Below are positions 35,692 through 47,524 of a stretch of 64,000 nt of DNA, piece after piece (the stretch's first letter is position 1; the number at the start of each line of letters is the position of its first letter). The notes below the pieces were generated by a model that saw only the letters and a program-made list of their open reading frames with translations, was not told where the DNA came from and did not search any database. The stretch is from Marsupella aquatica. Its lineage: Eukaryota > Marchantiophyta. The stretch is from assembly GCA_973895155.1 (NCBI GenBank), contig OZ316897.1:4340001-4404000 (forward strand). Reading direction: 5' to 3'. The position numbers were made by a program, and so were the translations under genes.

Positions 35692-36318
35692 TGGAATGCA
35701 AATCTAAAGATCCTGTTTGTAAACCTAATTCTACAAGAGCTTCGACTTGAGAAGTGAAGACGAGTTCTCAACACCTCTGGAACAACGTTCCTGCACATGT
35801 CGTACCACAAGGGAGACAAATTCCAGCTGTCAACGTGGAGAAATACAACAATGTGTGCATCAACATTACAGCTGATCCACTACCTAACTTCAAAGCCCGT
35901 AGCCAGGCTTGTCATTTGAACGAAGGGCCAGAACACTGCTGCGGATCACGATGGCGACAACTCACGCATTTATTGATGAATTCAGTGAAGAAAAATAGAC
36001 TCACACATTATCATGAGTGCATACACGTCTGAAATTGCCTTTTCAGTCCTGGATTTCCATCAAATTAACTCTATCTCCATGACAGGAGCGTAATCTAGCC
36101 AAACAATACTAATCTCAGGAAAACGTCAACCCTAACTTAAATGGGTTCCAGACTTATCGATAAGAAATCGGATCAATTTTTCACAAACACTGAAAGCCAG
36201 CTGTGCTATGCTGTGCTGTGCTCAAACCAGCCTACAGGCTCCACAATTCTCACTTCCACGATTACGAGCTACAATAAGGTAATCGTCAAACAACCAGCTC
36301 CGCCCCGCCGCGCCTCCG
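35692..36318. other. Intergenic between two minus-strand genes
   Basis: No supported gene. It should hold the isochorismatase-like promoter and the 3' UTR of the upstream NDUFB3 gene, since both are read right to left. Confidence 0.4.
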
Positions 36319-36516
36319 CTAGTGATCGGATTTCTTGGAACCGGACGCCGAGAGCTTGGTCCGCATGCCGTCCACGAAGAGGAAGGCCGAAAACACCACG
36401 ACCGCGATTCCCAGCCCCGGCGCGGATCTGCTCAGGTTGCCGTTGATGAAAGGATGCTTCCTGTAAGCGTCATTCTTCGCGAAGAATGTTCCGGTTTGAA
36501 CCTTGCGATCCGCCAT
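36319..36516 (-). CDS. NDUFB3: Mitochondrial complex I subunit B12 (NDUFB3-like)
   Basis: Intronless 65-aa protein from the ATG at 36514-36516; a longer non-ATG reading is not needed. The pattern GTFFAKNDAYRKHP near the N-terminus, then PGLGIAVVVFSAFLFVDG as one transmembrane helix and a short basic tail, matches the plant B12 accessory subunit of NADH:ubiquinone oxidoreductase. That protein spans the inner mitochondrial membrane in the membrane arm and needs no cleaved presequence. Length is close to the plant homologue. Its upstream region is crowded with MITE copies (36.7-37.2 kb). Confidence 0.82.
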   Translation of the reverse strand: MADRKVQTGTFFAKNDAYRKHPFINGNLSRSAPGLGIAVVVFSAFLFVDGMRTKLSASGSKKSDH

Positions 36517-36708
36517 GGAAGCCAGGAATGGCACAGCCTCCTGCTACTGCTTCTTTATTCTGCCGACAACGGATCGATGGGCGATGAAATTCCCTCTCAC
36601 TTCGCGCGGACCCGTCTTCCTGATCTGTGTTCCTCTCCTGTTCTCCTACCACCGAGCACTTGTCAAGCATCCGCCATCGCTGTCCAGATAGGTCATCAAA
36701 TCTAGCCA

Positions 36709-37013
36709 GATCTCGATTCCCCGTCTGTCTCGACTTTCCGTCTATCTAAGCGACTTGTTCACTTGAGCAAATTTAACGAACGGGGAGCGAGAGATATGCT
36801 TAGTAGACCCTGTAAAAAGTTTGCTTAATCAACCCCCTCCATAAATTTAACGAACGGGGAGCAAGAGATATGCTTAGTAGACCCCCTTCTGGAAAAAATT
36901 TGCTTAATCAACCTCCTCCATACTTTCCCCCAATCTCGATTCCCCGTCTGTCTTGACTTTCTGTCTATCTAAGCTACTTGTTCACTTGAGCAAATTTAAC
37001 TAACCCGGAGCGA
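36709..37013 (+). repeat. Tandem duplication with partial MITE ends
   Basis: A segment beginning ATCTCGATTCCCCGTCTGTC lies at about 36709-36782 and again at about 36932-37005, so the period is near 223 bp. Between and after them, truncated left ends of the 176-bp MITE start at 36791 and 36865. All lie 200-500 bp upstream of the NDUFB3-like gene. Confidence 0.75.
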
Positions 37014-37189
37014 GAGATATGCTTAGTAGACCCCCTTCTAGAAAAAGTTTGTTTAATCAACCCCTCCATACTTTCCCCCAATCTGAATCCTTGATGGACC
37101 TTTCGATCTCAGATCTGGACCGTTGATAGACCTCAAGGGGCCTATCAAGTAACAAGTTTTATTTTGGGGGTTGATCAAGCAAATATCTC
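37014..37189 (+). mobile_element. 176-bp MITE, copy A
   Basis: It starts GAGATATGCTTAGTAGACCC and ends with the imperfect inverse of GAGATATTTGCTTGATCAAC. The element at 40602-40777 has the same length and sequence plan. A 9-bp target duplication is suggested by GAACGGGGA in the related left copies versus GAACGGGAA at 37190-37198, as expected for Mutator-like elements. No coding capacity. Confidence 0.7.
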
Positions 37190-37199
37190 GAACGGGAAC

Positions 37200-40100
37200 A
37201 GGCACCAAATCTTCTCTACAGTATCTATTTGTCTGTACGACCTCCTCCGCACAGAAATGCGTTCTAGAGCAACACACACCACTACAAGGCAGACAATGAA
37301 CCAACCTGCCAGATCCAGGAACTCACTGGTCAGGCTCTATTTTCCCAATTCCAGCAAGAGAGGAGGTATTCTATGATATAATAGGAGCAAACAGGAATTT
37401 TGTTTGCAAGGGGAGTGTCGTTAGCTAGACACTTGTGGTTTTAAAGCATTTATTGATAAGAGCCATGGGGATACACTGAGTAGTTTCATGCACTTATCTT
37501 GCTGATACCAGGGCTCAGGGCATGAGGAATCCTTGTGTGTGACCGGACAACACATATAGGGAAGGCATAAGTCACTTCCAATGCACTTACAACATACTAC
37601 ATACCATGGACAAGTGCAAGATCAGGCCTAGCTTCTTCCCAGGAGCCTGCACTTATGCACGTTAGATTGTAGAGTACATTCTTATCTCATGGCCAATGGT
37701 GGATCTAATGAAATAACCCAAGGAGCATCAAGGAAACAGAATCCCCCATGAACCACAATGTGAGATGACCAACTTGGATGTACCATTAAACATTACTTTC
37801 AACTCAAAAATACTCTTTTTCCTTTGAATGAGTAGTCATATTTTGGGGCTCAGAAGATGCTTGGTCCACCCAAGTTGCATGGTTGCAAATTATGGTCCAT
37901 CCTAGCATCATTTGCAGCAATCATGAGAGGATACACAGGAAGAATAAGTGCTATTCAATGTTGGCCTGTCTCTGGTGTGAGGGTGTTGGGTGATCTGGAA
38001 GGAATCGATTCTTGTAGCAAGTTAATTGTTTTCATGGTGATTTGGATTTGAAGTTGAAGTGAACCCAAAGCTTTTAATTCCAGCCACGAAATGAGCACGG
38101 TATTACCTGTCAGATGCGTCGCCAGCATTTCTACTTTGTTTCTAATGTTGGGATAGGGGTTTCAACCTTACATTGCTGAATCCGTGTTGTGACCAATGTC
38201 TGTAATGGTCAGCCATGAGAATTGAATGAAAGTTGATGCTAGGACTACCACGATGAATTGACCTCAGGATATAGATAGCGTAGCACTTTTTGACTCTGAA
38301 AACAAAACACCTAAGTGAATGGTTTGGTCTCAATTGGCACTTGAACTTGACTTGAATAAGGAATTAGATATGAATATACAACTGTTAGAAGAACGCCTAA
38401 CACTACATTGGCCTCCACAATCACGAGATCCATTTGATGCCATCCTTTGCACTCGATGCCACAATGAGTGGGGAAGGAGGGAGTTAAAAGCAAAAACGGT
38501 TTGCCCCTATGGCCTCGTTTTACTCATGTGTCCATTTCTAGTTAATTAAGAAAACTTGATTTCTTCCCTTCCCAAGCCCTCAATGTCCCTCCCTCTCTGA
38601 CAATTTGTGACTAGCCAACTGTTGAATGCATACTCAGTCACTCCTATTATTTTATAGGTACTCAAAAACAAAAGTTTCCTATATGAATGGTGGGCAACCT
38701 TTCCCCAAACCACGAGATCCAAACCTTCTGGATAAAGAATCTCAAATTACTGTGCCTGTTTTGGATACTCACGTGAATCCCCTCCCCAACACGCCACCTC
38801 AAAACTAGATAGATGGTCCCACAACTATTTTACTCACTTCCCTTTGGAAAATTGTCCAATGTTCAGGCTTAGGTAGATGGAACAGTAGCCAAGACAAAAA
38901 CTGAAACATGTTCGAGAATGAACCTGCACATTGCTACCGTGTTCCTCAGCAGGTTTTTTTTTAATGACAAAAATTTACCAAATTCCCTCTCCCCCAAAGC
39001 TCAGTGCTGGAATCTAATGGTCATCCTTAAATCTAGGGAGAGACAACCGTCACGCAAATAATCAGATAAGGTATCATTTGAGCATCTTCTCCTTCACACA
39101 CTGGACTCTCACCACGCTGGGAAAAAGTAAAAACCTTAAAATATAAGCTGGTCCCTAGTCCCTAGTCCCCACCAACTAGAATATCCACTTTTATTACTGA
39201 AAATTTGCTAGGTTATCCACTTTTTAGGTAGATTCCATGTCTCTCAAAAGTTGGACCGTTGGCTATGTCGTTTGTTTCCATTAGCCATTTTCACACCTGT
39301 AGATCCCGCTAGCCAAAATCTGAATGTTATCCTTGAATCTGGCGAAATCTGATGGTCAAACAATAAATAAAGAATGGTCCGACACACAAGGTGTCAAGGT
39401 AGTTCTCCTTCACACGAGGTGACGTTGGCCTACCAGGCCAAAAAGAAGAACACCTAAAGGTGGTACCCACTTTCAAATTATCTCTGCTGTGACCTGTTAC
39501 ATCTCATAAAAAGATTCACACAATTATTTGGCGATCACTGATTGGCCAATTGCAAGATTCTGAACGCATCAACCAACCCTGTTCAGCCACATCATTCTGT
39601 GCTTCCCCATGTGCCACGAATTGGACTGGAAGCCACCGCCTGCAGAATCTTGGGGGCAATGGTGGGTTGGAGAGTGGAGACGGCATAATAAGAACGTTGT
39701 CCTACCGTTTGAAGTATAGCAATGAATAGTTTTTTCCCTCCCAACCAATAGATAAAAGACACACAACACTGTGGACAATTTATTGCCTCTCTGTAATAAA
39801 CAGAAAAATAAAATAAAAGGAAAGGAAAGGAAAGAAACGAATGAGTAACAGGCCCCTGCCAGTGGGGCAAACATACCTTTTTCTTTGGGCCAGCTTTTTG
39901 TCGTCCTCCTTTTTCTTTTATGTCATTCAGTGGCGAGTGCTTGGCCCAAAATTATCACTTACGTTCGGGCCAAGAGGACGTCCATCCAGTGTTTTGTTTA
40001 AATGCAATTTCAAAATTTTGCACATTTGCTACCGTGCAAAGGGGCTTGTGAATGATCAAAGGACTTTGGCTTTTTTGGCCCAGCATGAACCCCGTTGAGA

Positions 40101-40590
40101 GGGGGAGGGGGAGCTGCAAAAAGGCCATCAAAACACATCGAAATATCAAAATAAGGAACACCCCAACAAGGGCAACAGGGCAAACACCCCACCAACAAAA
40201 GCCACACATGATCAAAGAAGTTTTTAAACAGTTATAATGACTTATGTGCCAGAATCCACAGTCCAGATCTGACTCCCACATAGATCTATGGTCATAATGT
40301 GACTGTACACGTCAAGTACAAATATTTTGCTGAGAGGAGGCTTCTCAACTTGCCTTGAGCACCACTAGCCCACAATAGAAAAATTAAAATATTGCATCAA
40401 TGGATAACATATACAGTAGTTGATATAGACAGAAAGATACAAGGTTCACCTTGTCTCATTATGTACACGGTCAAGAGAAATAGTCGCTATGCACTAAGTG
40501 TTCATTTGTTGTAGCCTGACAAGCTAACAAGCTGGTTATGAATGGTCATTTCATTCTCTCTCCAATCTCCTACTTGTGAAAACAGATGTC
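37200..40590. other. No recognisable gene
   Basis: A 3.4-kb stretch of repeat-like DNA. Short frames (for example 37857-38051 and 39841-40098) lack domain features. A small AAATA/GGAAA simple tract lies near 39805-39835. Confidence 0.4.
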
Positions 40591-40601
40591 TAGTCTGATG
40601 A

Positions 40602-40777
40602 GAGATATGCTTAGTAGACCCCCTTCTGGAAAGAGTTTGCTTAATCAACCCCCTCCAAACTTTTCCCCAATCTGGATCGTTGATGGACCTTTTAATCTCA
40701 TATATGGACCGTTGATAGACCTCAGGGGGCCAATCAAGTAACAAGTTTCATTTGGGGGTTGATCAAGCAAATACCTC
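40602..40777 (+). mobile_element. 176-bp MITE, copy B
   Basis: Same length and plan as 37014-37189. The flanks carry CTAGTCTGA (40590-40598) and CTAGTCTAA (40778-40786), a candidate 9-bp target duplication with one mismatch; three extra bases separate the left copy from the visible inverted repeat. Confidence 0.75.
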
Positions 40778-41049
40778 CTAGTCTAACTGATGAAATGCAC
40801 GTCCACGCTATCAACTCTGTCCACAATTCAACCTTGGCAACCCTTAGTTGCCACCCATATTCATGATTAAGATGTGCTCCAGTTAACCTAACATGCGTTG
40901 GAGTTAAGTAACAACATGCGCGTTTACCATTTACCAAAAAGTGTTTCTCCTTGCAGTTATTCAGGTTTTGCACTTAAGGATTGTGCACGTAGGAAGGGAC
41001 TAGATTTGGAACTCTCTTCATTGAAGATTCAGTTGACTCTATGATGATA

Positions 41050-41165
41050 AAAAGAGAAAGCAGTATGAATGAATACCAATATGGTGGATGATAAACGAGA
41101 AAGCAGTATAAATGAATATCAATGTGATGGATGATAAACGAGAAAGCACTATAAATGAATACCAA
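41050..41165 (+). repeat. 43-bp minisatellite, about 2.6 units
   Basis: GAGAAAGCA(G/C)TATAAATGAA followed by a TGGATGATAAAC phrase repeats near 41053, 41097 and 41140. Confidence 0.75.
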
Positions 41166-41255
41166 TCAGTTCTCAAGGGTGGCGTGAATGTGCAACAATA
41201 ATTGTGCATCATCAATCCCACGGGATGACGTCGATGCTGGAAAGGCATACAGTAA

Positions 41256-41606
41256 ATGGCTCAATTATTTAATGACAGATTCCCTGAGAGAACCGTTCTG
41301 ACCAATAGCCATGGACGGTCTTACTTCGCCTACAGGGCGATTAATTCTTGCCGTCGATCTCTGCAACAGACTCATTTATTCTTGGAGAACATTCTTCCCC
41401 CGTTTACTTCTCAACAATTGGCTAACTTTACTACTGTAGTGTACTTTCAGACAAAGCCACAACTAGTGTACTTTGCTGTAGCTCGTGTCTGGAAAGGACA
41501 CCCCGGAGTACACTGGTCAGTGCTGGAATTTGGAGAGCTCATTCATTATGCTTTGAGTCTTGGTACTCGATCAGTTTTAATAATGATGAACATTTTAATA
41601 TACTAG
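41256..41606 (+). CDS. Doubtful 116-codon ORF
   Basis: Opens with ATG at 41256 and is uninterrupted to 41606. The peptide has no signal, domain or repeat that I recognise and no gene-like context. It may be chance or a mobile-element remnant. Confidence 0.15.
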   Translation: MAQLFNDRFPERTVLTNSHGRSYFAYRAINSCRRSLQQTHLFLENILPPFTSQQLANFTTVVYFQTKPQLVYFAVARVWKGHPGVHWSVLEFGELIHYALSLGTRSVLIMMNILIY

Positions 41607-43379
41607 CCCATTGTTGGTTTGTTGAATCTGAATAGTCGAAAGGACCAAAAAGTATTGACTTGAATGTGAGTAGACGAAAGGACCAAAAATATTGACTCTT
41701 GGTGACAGAAACCGACCAAAACGTTTGCGGTTTACATCAAAATATGACATATTAATTATATCCTCTATAATATTTTGTTATACTATGACAAATTTCATTA
41801 TTTTCTTTATACTCAAGGACTATGCATTCCGGAGACCATATTCTCCAGAATGCATCAACTTTCTTCACATGCGACCTTCCTACTCCACTGACTCTCTTCA
41901 CAAGCGGCCAGGCTATTCTCAATGTGGCGCACTACTCCTGACGTGGCTCCATCCCCATCCCCATTTTTAACCCCCACCCCTAATATGATTATCGCCCCTT
42001 GAGTCACAATCAATAGGCTTCAGTCTATACGGAGGCCTTCAAAGTAGCCTCATGAAGTAGTCACAATTCATGATTTCTTTGATTTTATAGAAATGATGAT
42101 AAAAACCATCTTGCATGATCATCATTTTGACATACATAAGATCCGGGGCTCTATACATCTACATACATTTGGTGGGACAGTCACGATCCACATCTTCACG
42201 CTAGAAGCCTAGACCCAACTCTAGCTTGTGATAGCAATTTATATGGAAGATAAAATGCTCAAAAGTTACTCTTCCTGGTCTAGAGTGACTCTTGGGCTAT
42301 CTAGCTATATAATTGGGATCAAAAGCTTGGCTTCAGGGTCCACAATGAAATCTCTACCAGGGACTCTTTGGCTGGGGCATAACTGAATTATGGATGGAAA
42401 CTAAGATTGGTGGCAGGGTGAATCTATGAAAATGACTTGGATGTACTCATTTCTATTTAATTAAGGTCAAAGGTTAGTCACTCAAGCTAATAATCATGTA
42501 TTAACAAAAGGAATCTGACTAACAGTAACAATAACCGGGTTGGCAATTCAAAATGGCAAGACTTGTTCTCAGTTGCTTTCAGACTTATGGGGGTGGCCAT
42601 AATATCTTTTGCAGCCAAACAGTTTACCAAAATTACTTTTCCCCGTATTTCACTTACACCTAGCCAAAGCATGTGTTTGCAGCCTACTTTCTGGGGCATT
42701 GGCCTCATACAAAGCATCTAGGCTTCTGTGTCAGGTATTTTAGTCCAGAATTCTCAAAAATACAGCCCACATGTTTTCCAGCCCACTATTTCTGGGAGTC
42801 ATATTTTGGCCCTGAGCACCATTTAAAAAAAAAGAATATTTAATTACATGACATGGGCATCTATAGTCACGAAAAGCGTTAGTTGGTAGCATTGACCATC
42901 CCAGTAAGAGTCATTTGGAGGAGATTCCAAGCCATGGACCAAGGAAGAGAGGATGAGTTACAACCATAAAACCCATAATATGGATCTTGACAGAATTATG
43001 TTTAAAAGGAGTTGGGGTCCTGATCTTCACCACTACCACAGAGATTTACAGTAAGGTCCCCTGGCAGGATAGCAACTAGGGGGGTTATAATCCATTATAT
43101 TGAATTCAATGCAAATACACAGAACAATATATATATATATATATATGAATAGATGGGCCGGATGACTCAGCGCAAGCCATAAAACAGGTTGCAACCTCCC
43201 AAGGCTTGCACTAGTGTGTCCCACTTGACTATAGATGAATTAATTAGCACTTTTATCATGTTTCTAGTTTTACTTATTGCTTTGGTGGGTTCATGCATTT
43301 GTTAGGTATTGCTCTTAGTCTTGTGACTCTTGAACTAACCACAGTTAGGCTAACTCAGGTTAGAACTTAACTAAGATTA
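41607..43379. other. No recognisable gene
   Basis: AT-rich, with an AT microsatellite near 43130-43145. Nothing else is supported. Confidence 0.4.
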
Positions 43380-43590
43380 GCGGTAGTGCTGTTGTGTATA
43401 TAGCCAGGGCTGGTGCCAATCCCTAGTGGATCTTCAGTTCATTGTTGGAGTTGAGCAAGAGAGAAGTAAAGGTCTCTTGCTTTCTCGTGGACGTAGCCTC
43501 GGTCATGAGGTGAACCACGTACTTGCTGTGTCGACTACTTTGTATGGTGTTTTCATGTGCATGGTGTCTCGGGATAGGGATTATCCCCAA
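43380..43590 (+). mobile_element. LTR-retrotransposon LTR remnant
   Basis: GTGTATATAG (a TATA-like box), then CTTTCTCGTGGACGTAGCCT and GAACCACGTA, followed by a CCCCAACA end near 43590. This succession is characteristic of the R/U5 region of plant Ty1/copia LTRs. No tRNA primer-binding site, partner LTR or coding region is visible, so it looks like a solo or degraded LTR; its left end is not defined. Confidence 0.5.
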
Positions 43591-43784
43591 CAGCATTGCA
43601 CCAAAGTGTTGTTATGGAAGTAAGTTGTCACTGCAAAGTGTTGTTGCTGCAAAATGCTAGAAAGTCATTGTGGGAACTGTAGTTAAGAAGTGCTGTTGTT
43701 GTGGAAAGAAAGTATTGTCAATGTGGCTTGAAGGTGAGCGTTTGCAATAGGGACCTTTTTTTAAGGAAGTGGAACAAGTCTCAG

Positions 43785-43885
43785 GCCTTTAGCTTGGGGG
43801 TCTCACTACATAGAGGCCCCCTATCACCTGCAATGTTTTTAAGCCTTAGGTCTTGCCTTAGACCCCCTAAATGTATAGCCATGGG
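43785..43885 (+). repeat. Dispersed repeat, copy 2
   Basis: Contains GGGGGTCTCACTACATAGAG and CCCCCTATCACCTG, the counterpart of 8776-8850. Confidence 0.65.
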
Positions 43886-43989
43886 CTAACTAAGCGCTAT
43901 GTATGTAATCTTGAGCCTCTTTCTTTCTCATGGTCAGGTCAACTTGCTGACTTCCCTTAGTATCCAATTGCCAGGCCATCTCACTTATG

Positions 43990-44505
43990 CTTGGCGACAC
44001 TTTTTCTCAACATCACTTATTAATAACAATAACAACTAAGACACTGCTCAACATCACTTACTATTAACAATAACACACCGCTCAACATCAATTACTATCA
44101 ACAGTAACACACTGCTCAACATCAATTACTATCAACAATAACAGGCTACTGTTCATCACTTACTATTGATAATAACGGCCCGCTCAACATCACTTACTGT
44201 TGACAATAAAACAACACTCAAAGTCACTTTCTATCTATATAATAAAGCCTTGCTGAACATCACTTGCTATTGATAATAGAACATTGTTATATCACTTACT
44301 ATTGATCCTACATGCATCACTCAACATCACTTACTATAAAAAATAAAGCACTTACTGTCAATAGAAAACACATCGCAACATTACTTATCATTAACAGTGA
44401 CAAATCTCTTGACATCACTTACTACTAACTATACCACCACTCAGCATCAGTTACTATCAATAGTAATGCACTCTTGAACATCACTTACTGTCTACATAAA
44501 TAACT
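43990..44505 (+). repeat. Degenerate minisatellite, CTCAACATCACTTACTATTA-type
   Basis: A unit of roughly 35-40 bp, CTCAACATCACTTACTATTA followed by (A/G)(A/C)AATAACA, recurs about 13 times with heavy drift. Spacers are neither unique nor of constant length, so it is not a CRISPR-type array. Confidence 0.8.
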
Positions 44506-44614
44506 GCAACAAACTAGAGCTGGGGTCTAGGCTTCTACGGTCTCTTGACCACGACTCTAACACCCCATCAAAATTTATGTAGATCAAAAGACGAATGTGA
44601 TATTATATGTATCC

Positions 44615-45855
44615 AAATGATGATCATGCATGCTAATGTTTGTCATCAGTTCTATTAATATTCAAAGTTTGGACATTTAGGCTTGTCCAAATAACCCAAG
44701 ATTGAGACTACCCAACAACACACATGGAAATGATGATCATGCATGATAATGTTTGTCATTCATTTCTATTAATATTCAAAATTTGGACATTCAGGCTAGT
44801 CCTAATAACTCTCAACATCACTTATTAAGACAAGACAACAACACACCAAATTTAGACATTTAGGCTAGTCCCAATAACTCTCAACATCACTTATTAAGAC
44901 TAGACAACAACACACCAAATTTGGACATATAGGCTGGTCCTAATAATTCTCAACATCACTTATCAAGACTAGACAACAACACACAAATTTTGGACATTTA
45001 GGCTACCGTCTTCCCCCGAACACAGCGCCCAAGCGTTGTGTTCGAATATGACTTTTTTTGGACCCTAAAAGTAAAAAGTGGTTTTTATTCAAACACAACG
45101 TTGGATTAACACAACACCCGGGCGCTGTGTTTGAGTTTGGCGTTGTGTTTGAAGTTGGCACAGCAAAGTGTTGGCATTGGCTCTATGTGAGATCGTATTT
45201 TGGTAAGTAGTGTACATTCAAAACTGAACAAATGAAGTAGGCAGTCCACAATTTTTGCAGCATGTACCAACAATTTATCAAGCAAAAGCTTAGAACACAT
45301 GTCGACAACTTGTCCAAGTCTCCTTGGTTATGTGATTTTATTGTGCTGTTAGACATATTTTTATTGTTTGAGGCAACCAAACAATTGTCTTATGGTATGA
45401 CATGCACTAAGTTGACAATTGTGATGTTCTGGAATAATTTTTAGAATATTGTTGTTTGTCATAAATTTATGGTAGTTATGATTTGCAAGGTCTGTTCTCT
45501 TACCTTCCCTTGTGTAATTCCAGCATTTGAATTACCTACACATTCCCAACACTTTATTTAAGACTTCGGTTCCTGCTTACACAATACATTAATCTCCTAA
45601 CCTTGTACACAAGGGCCTAAACTCAAACAGAGCTCTATCTTTGAATACATTGCCATTTTCTAACACAGCGCCACTAGTGAAAAAAATTCAAAACCATGTC
45701 AAAAAATTTGAACACAATGACTAGGGTGCTATATTTGAATATAGGGGGGTGGGGGGTGAAGACCGTAGTCCTAATAACTTTCAATATCACTTATTAAGAC
45801 TAGACAAAAACACATAGCCACACGGTGGCATTAGGCTACTAACGTTATCAATAGA
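44615..45855 (+). repeat. 69-bp satellite-like array interrupted by a transposon
   Basis: CTCAACATCACTTATTAAGA begins at 44811, 44880 and 44949 (exact 69-bp period). It resumes in register at 45780 once the 760-bp insertion and its TA duplication are removed. Two longer related units of 113 bp begin at 44615 and 44728. The array shares its CTCAACATCACTTA motif with the minisatellite to the left. Confidence 0.85.
45006..45765. mobile_element. 760-bp TA-flanked non-autonomous DNA transposon
   Basis: The ends are CCGTCTTCCCCC and the inverse of CGGTCTTCACCCCC. Both flanks are TA (45004-45005 and 45766-45767), and the uninterrupted target GGCTAGTCCTAATAAC is visible in neighbouring array units. 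A TA duplication fits the Tc1/mariner class. GAACACAGCGCC and TTGTGTTTGA-type motifs recur inside in both orientations. No transposase frame is seen. Confidence 0.85.
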
Positions 45856-46571
45856 CATGCCTGATACAGTCAATGTATGAAAGGCCTGTAGAGTATAGAC
45901 CCAAGTCGACAGAATGCTCACGTCGTGTACAGCAGCATTTCCGAGTGGAATGAGCGGAATGAGCGGAATGAGCGGAAGAATTCTGAGGAGTAAAAGAAGA
46001 TTTGGTGGGTGTGCTTCCGGTGCTGCCGCGAAGCCGATCTGCAGCTCACAGTTTTTTAAGGTACACTTTTCGGTTCGACGAGCTGTCACGTGAACTTTCT
46101 CTGTCGTCGGCCTTTGTCTCCTTCCGAGCTGCTCTGCTTTTTTAAATCCTTTCTTCGCTGCTCGGATCCCAGATTCATTGTGATCCACGGATTGGCGACT
46201 GGATCATCCGAATTTGCGAAAAGGCCGAACTGGAGGAGAGGAGGTGGTGGTGGCCTGGTGGTGATTTTAGTCCGGCCTCTCGCCAATGCTTGCGGCAGAT
46301 GTGTGTGTTTGTTTTCCTGATCTTAGTGTGTGACCCTCCCTTGTCGAGACGCGAGGCGAAAGCGAAAGTTTGAGAGCGAAAAAGGCGGAGAGAGGCAGCA
46401 CAGAGAGCGAGAGAGAGAAGATATTGTTTTGGGTGTTATATCTTGAAGGGTGGAGAGGAAAGCGCAGAGCTCTGAGGGCTATACCTGGGGAAAGGCGAGG
46501 TATCTTGTTGCGTTTGTGGATGTGAGGTGGCGTTGGCTGCAGGGCCGTATAAATGAATTAGGGTGAAGACG
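45856..46571 (+). promoter_or_regulatory. Probable promoter and 5' leader of the plus-strand genes
   Basis: GAATGAGCG is repeated four times near 45938-45976. About 46330-46430 is purine-rich (GAGAGCGAGAGA), resembling a plant 5' UTR, and precedes the small membrane-protein ORF. Confidence 0.35.
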
Positions 46572-46733
46572 ATGGTGGATTTCCTGTTCAATGTCCTGCT
46601 GATAGGGCTGATCGTGGAAGGAACGATTCTGGGAGTGAGAGAGTGCCACAGGAGGCTGCAGAAGAGGCGAGAGGTCAAGGAGAAAGCTCGGCAGGAGGAC
46701 AGTCGAAAGGAACAAGAGAGGAAGGAGAAGTGA
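46572..46733 (+). CDS. 53-aa single-pass membrane microprotein
   Basis: ATG at 46572 with purine at -3 and G at +4, and an in-frame stop 12-15 nt upstream. Residues 2-20 (VDFLFNVLLIGLIVEGTIL) form a hydrophobic helix; the remainder is a highly charged Lys/Arg/Glu tail ending KEQERKEK. The stop lies 475 nt before the NADP-MDH start on the same strand, so it may be a separate tiny gene or an upstream ORF in a long MDH leader. Not recognised as a named family. Confidence 0.5.
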   Translation: MVDFLFNVLLIGLIVEGTILGVRECHRRLQKRREVKEKARQEDSRKEQERKEK

Positions 46734-47208
46734 CGGGTGTATGATTTTTGGACATCTAGTTCAGGAGTGGATTTTTTAGCAACTTCCAACGGCGGCCGTC
46801 ATTGGAATCGGCAAAACTACGGAAATTGCCTCTGTCGTCTTCCTTTCGTCTGGGAGCTACGTGCCTCGTGAGACTTTGTAGCGTCCAAGAAGCAGCAAAA
46901 GTAGTGTGTTCGCTTTCTAGTGTTGGGAACTAGAGGCACTCCTCCTGTTCGTTCCTAAATGCGCCCGAGCTCATCATAGTCTCGTACACTTCTTCGCCAA
47001 CGATAAGCTCTTTGGGAAGTCGTTTGCAGCGCCATACTTCATTTGGACCTTCTTTGCATAAACTTCCCCTTCGATCGCTTTGGACACAGGATCCGCTGGC
47101 AACTCGATCGAAGCCTCTCATAGTTCAGCAACGTTGCATTAAAGCTGCCGGTCTGTGACAACCGCCTCGAAGAGAGTTTCGGCCTTAGTCAGGGTTACCA
47201 GCTTCAAA

Positions 47209-47474
47209 ATGGCCACCCTCTCCAAGAGTGTTTCGGCGGCCTCCGCCGTGGGAACAACATTCGCCGACAAGACGTCTTTTGCCGAATCCATCGTCGGCCA
47301 AAAATTTACTGTTAGCAGTGGCTTCTTCGGCCGCTCGCTCTGTGTGACCTCAACTCCACTACGAGATGGCTCTAGATCTCGTTCGTCTTCTCGACAATCT
47401 TCACGCTCTGGGACCGCCTTCGCCTCTATCGCTCCGAGGTCAGTCTCCGCGCTCCAACTGAAACTCGCACACCT

Positions 47475-47524
<50 letters not shown>

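Noticed and set aside
36319-36534. Longer NDUFB3 start upstream of 36516
   Set aside because: The extra codons lack an ATG; MADRK at 36516 is the natural start and matches the family length.
43990-44505. CRISPR-like array
   Set aside because: The repeats are imperfect, spacing is irregular, there are no unique spacers, and the context is a plant nuclear genome.
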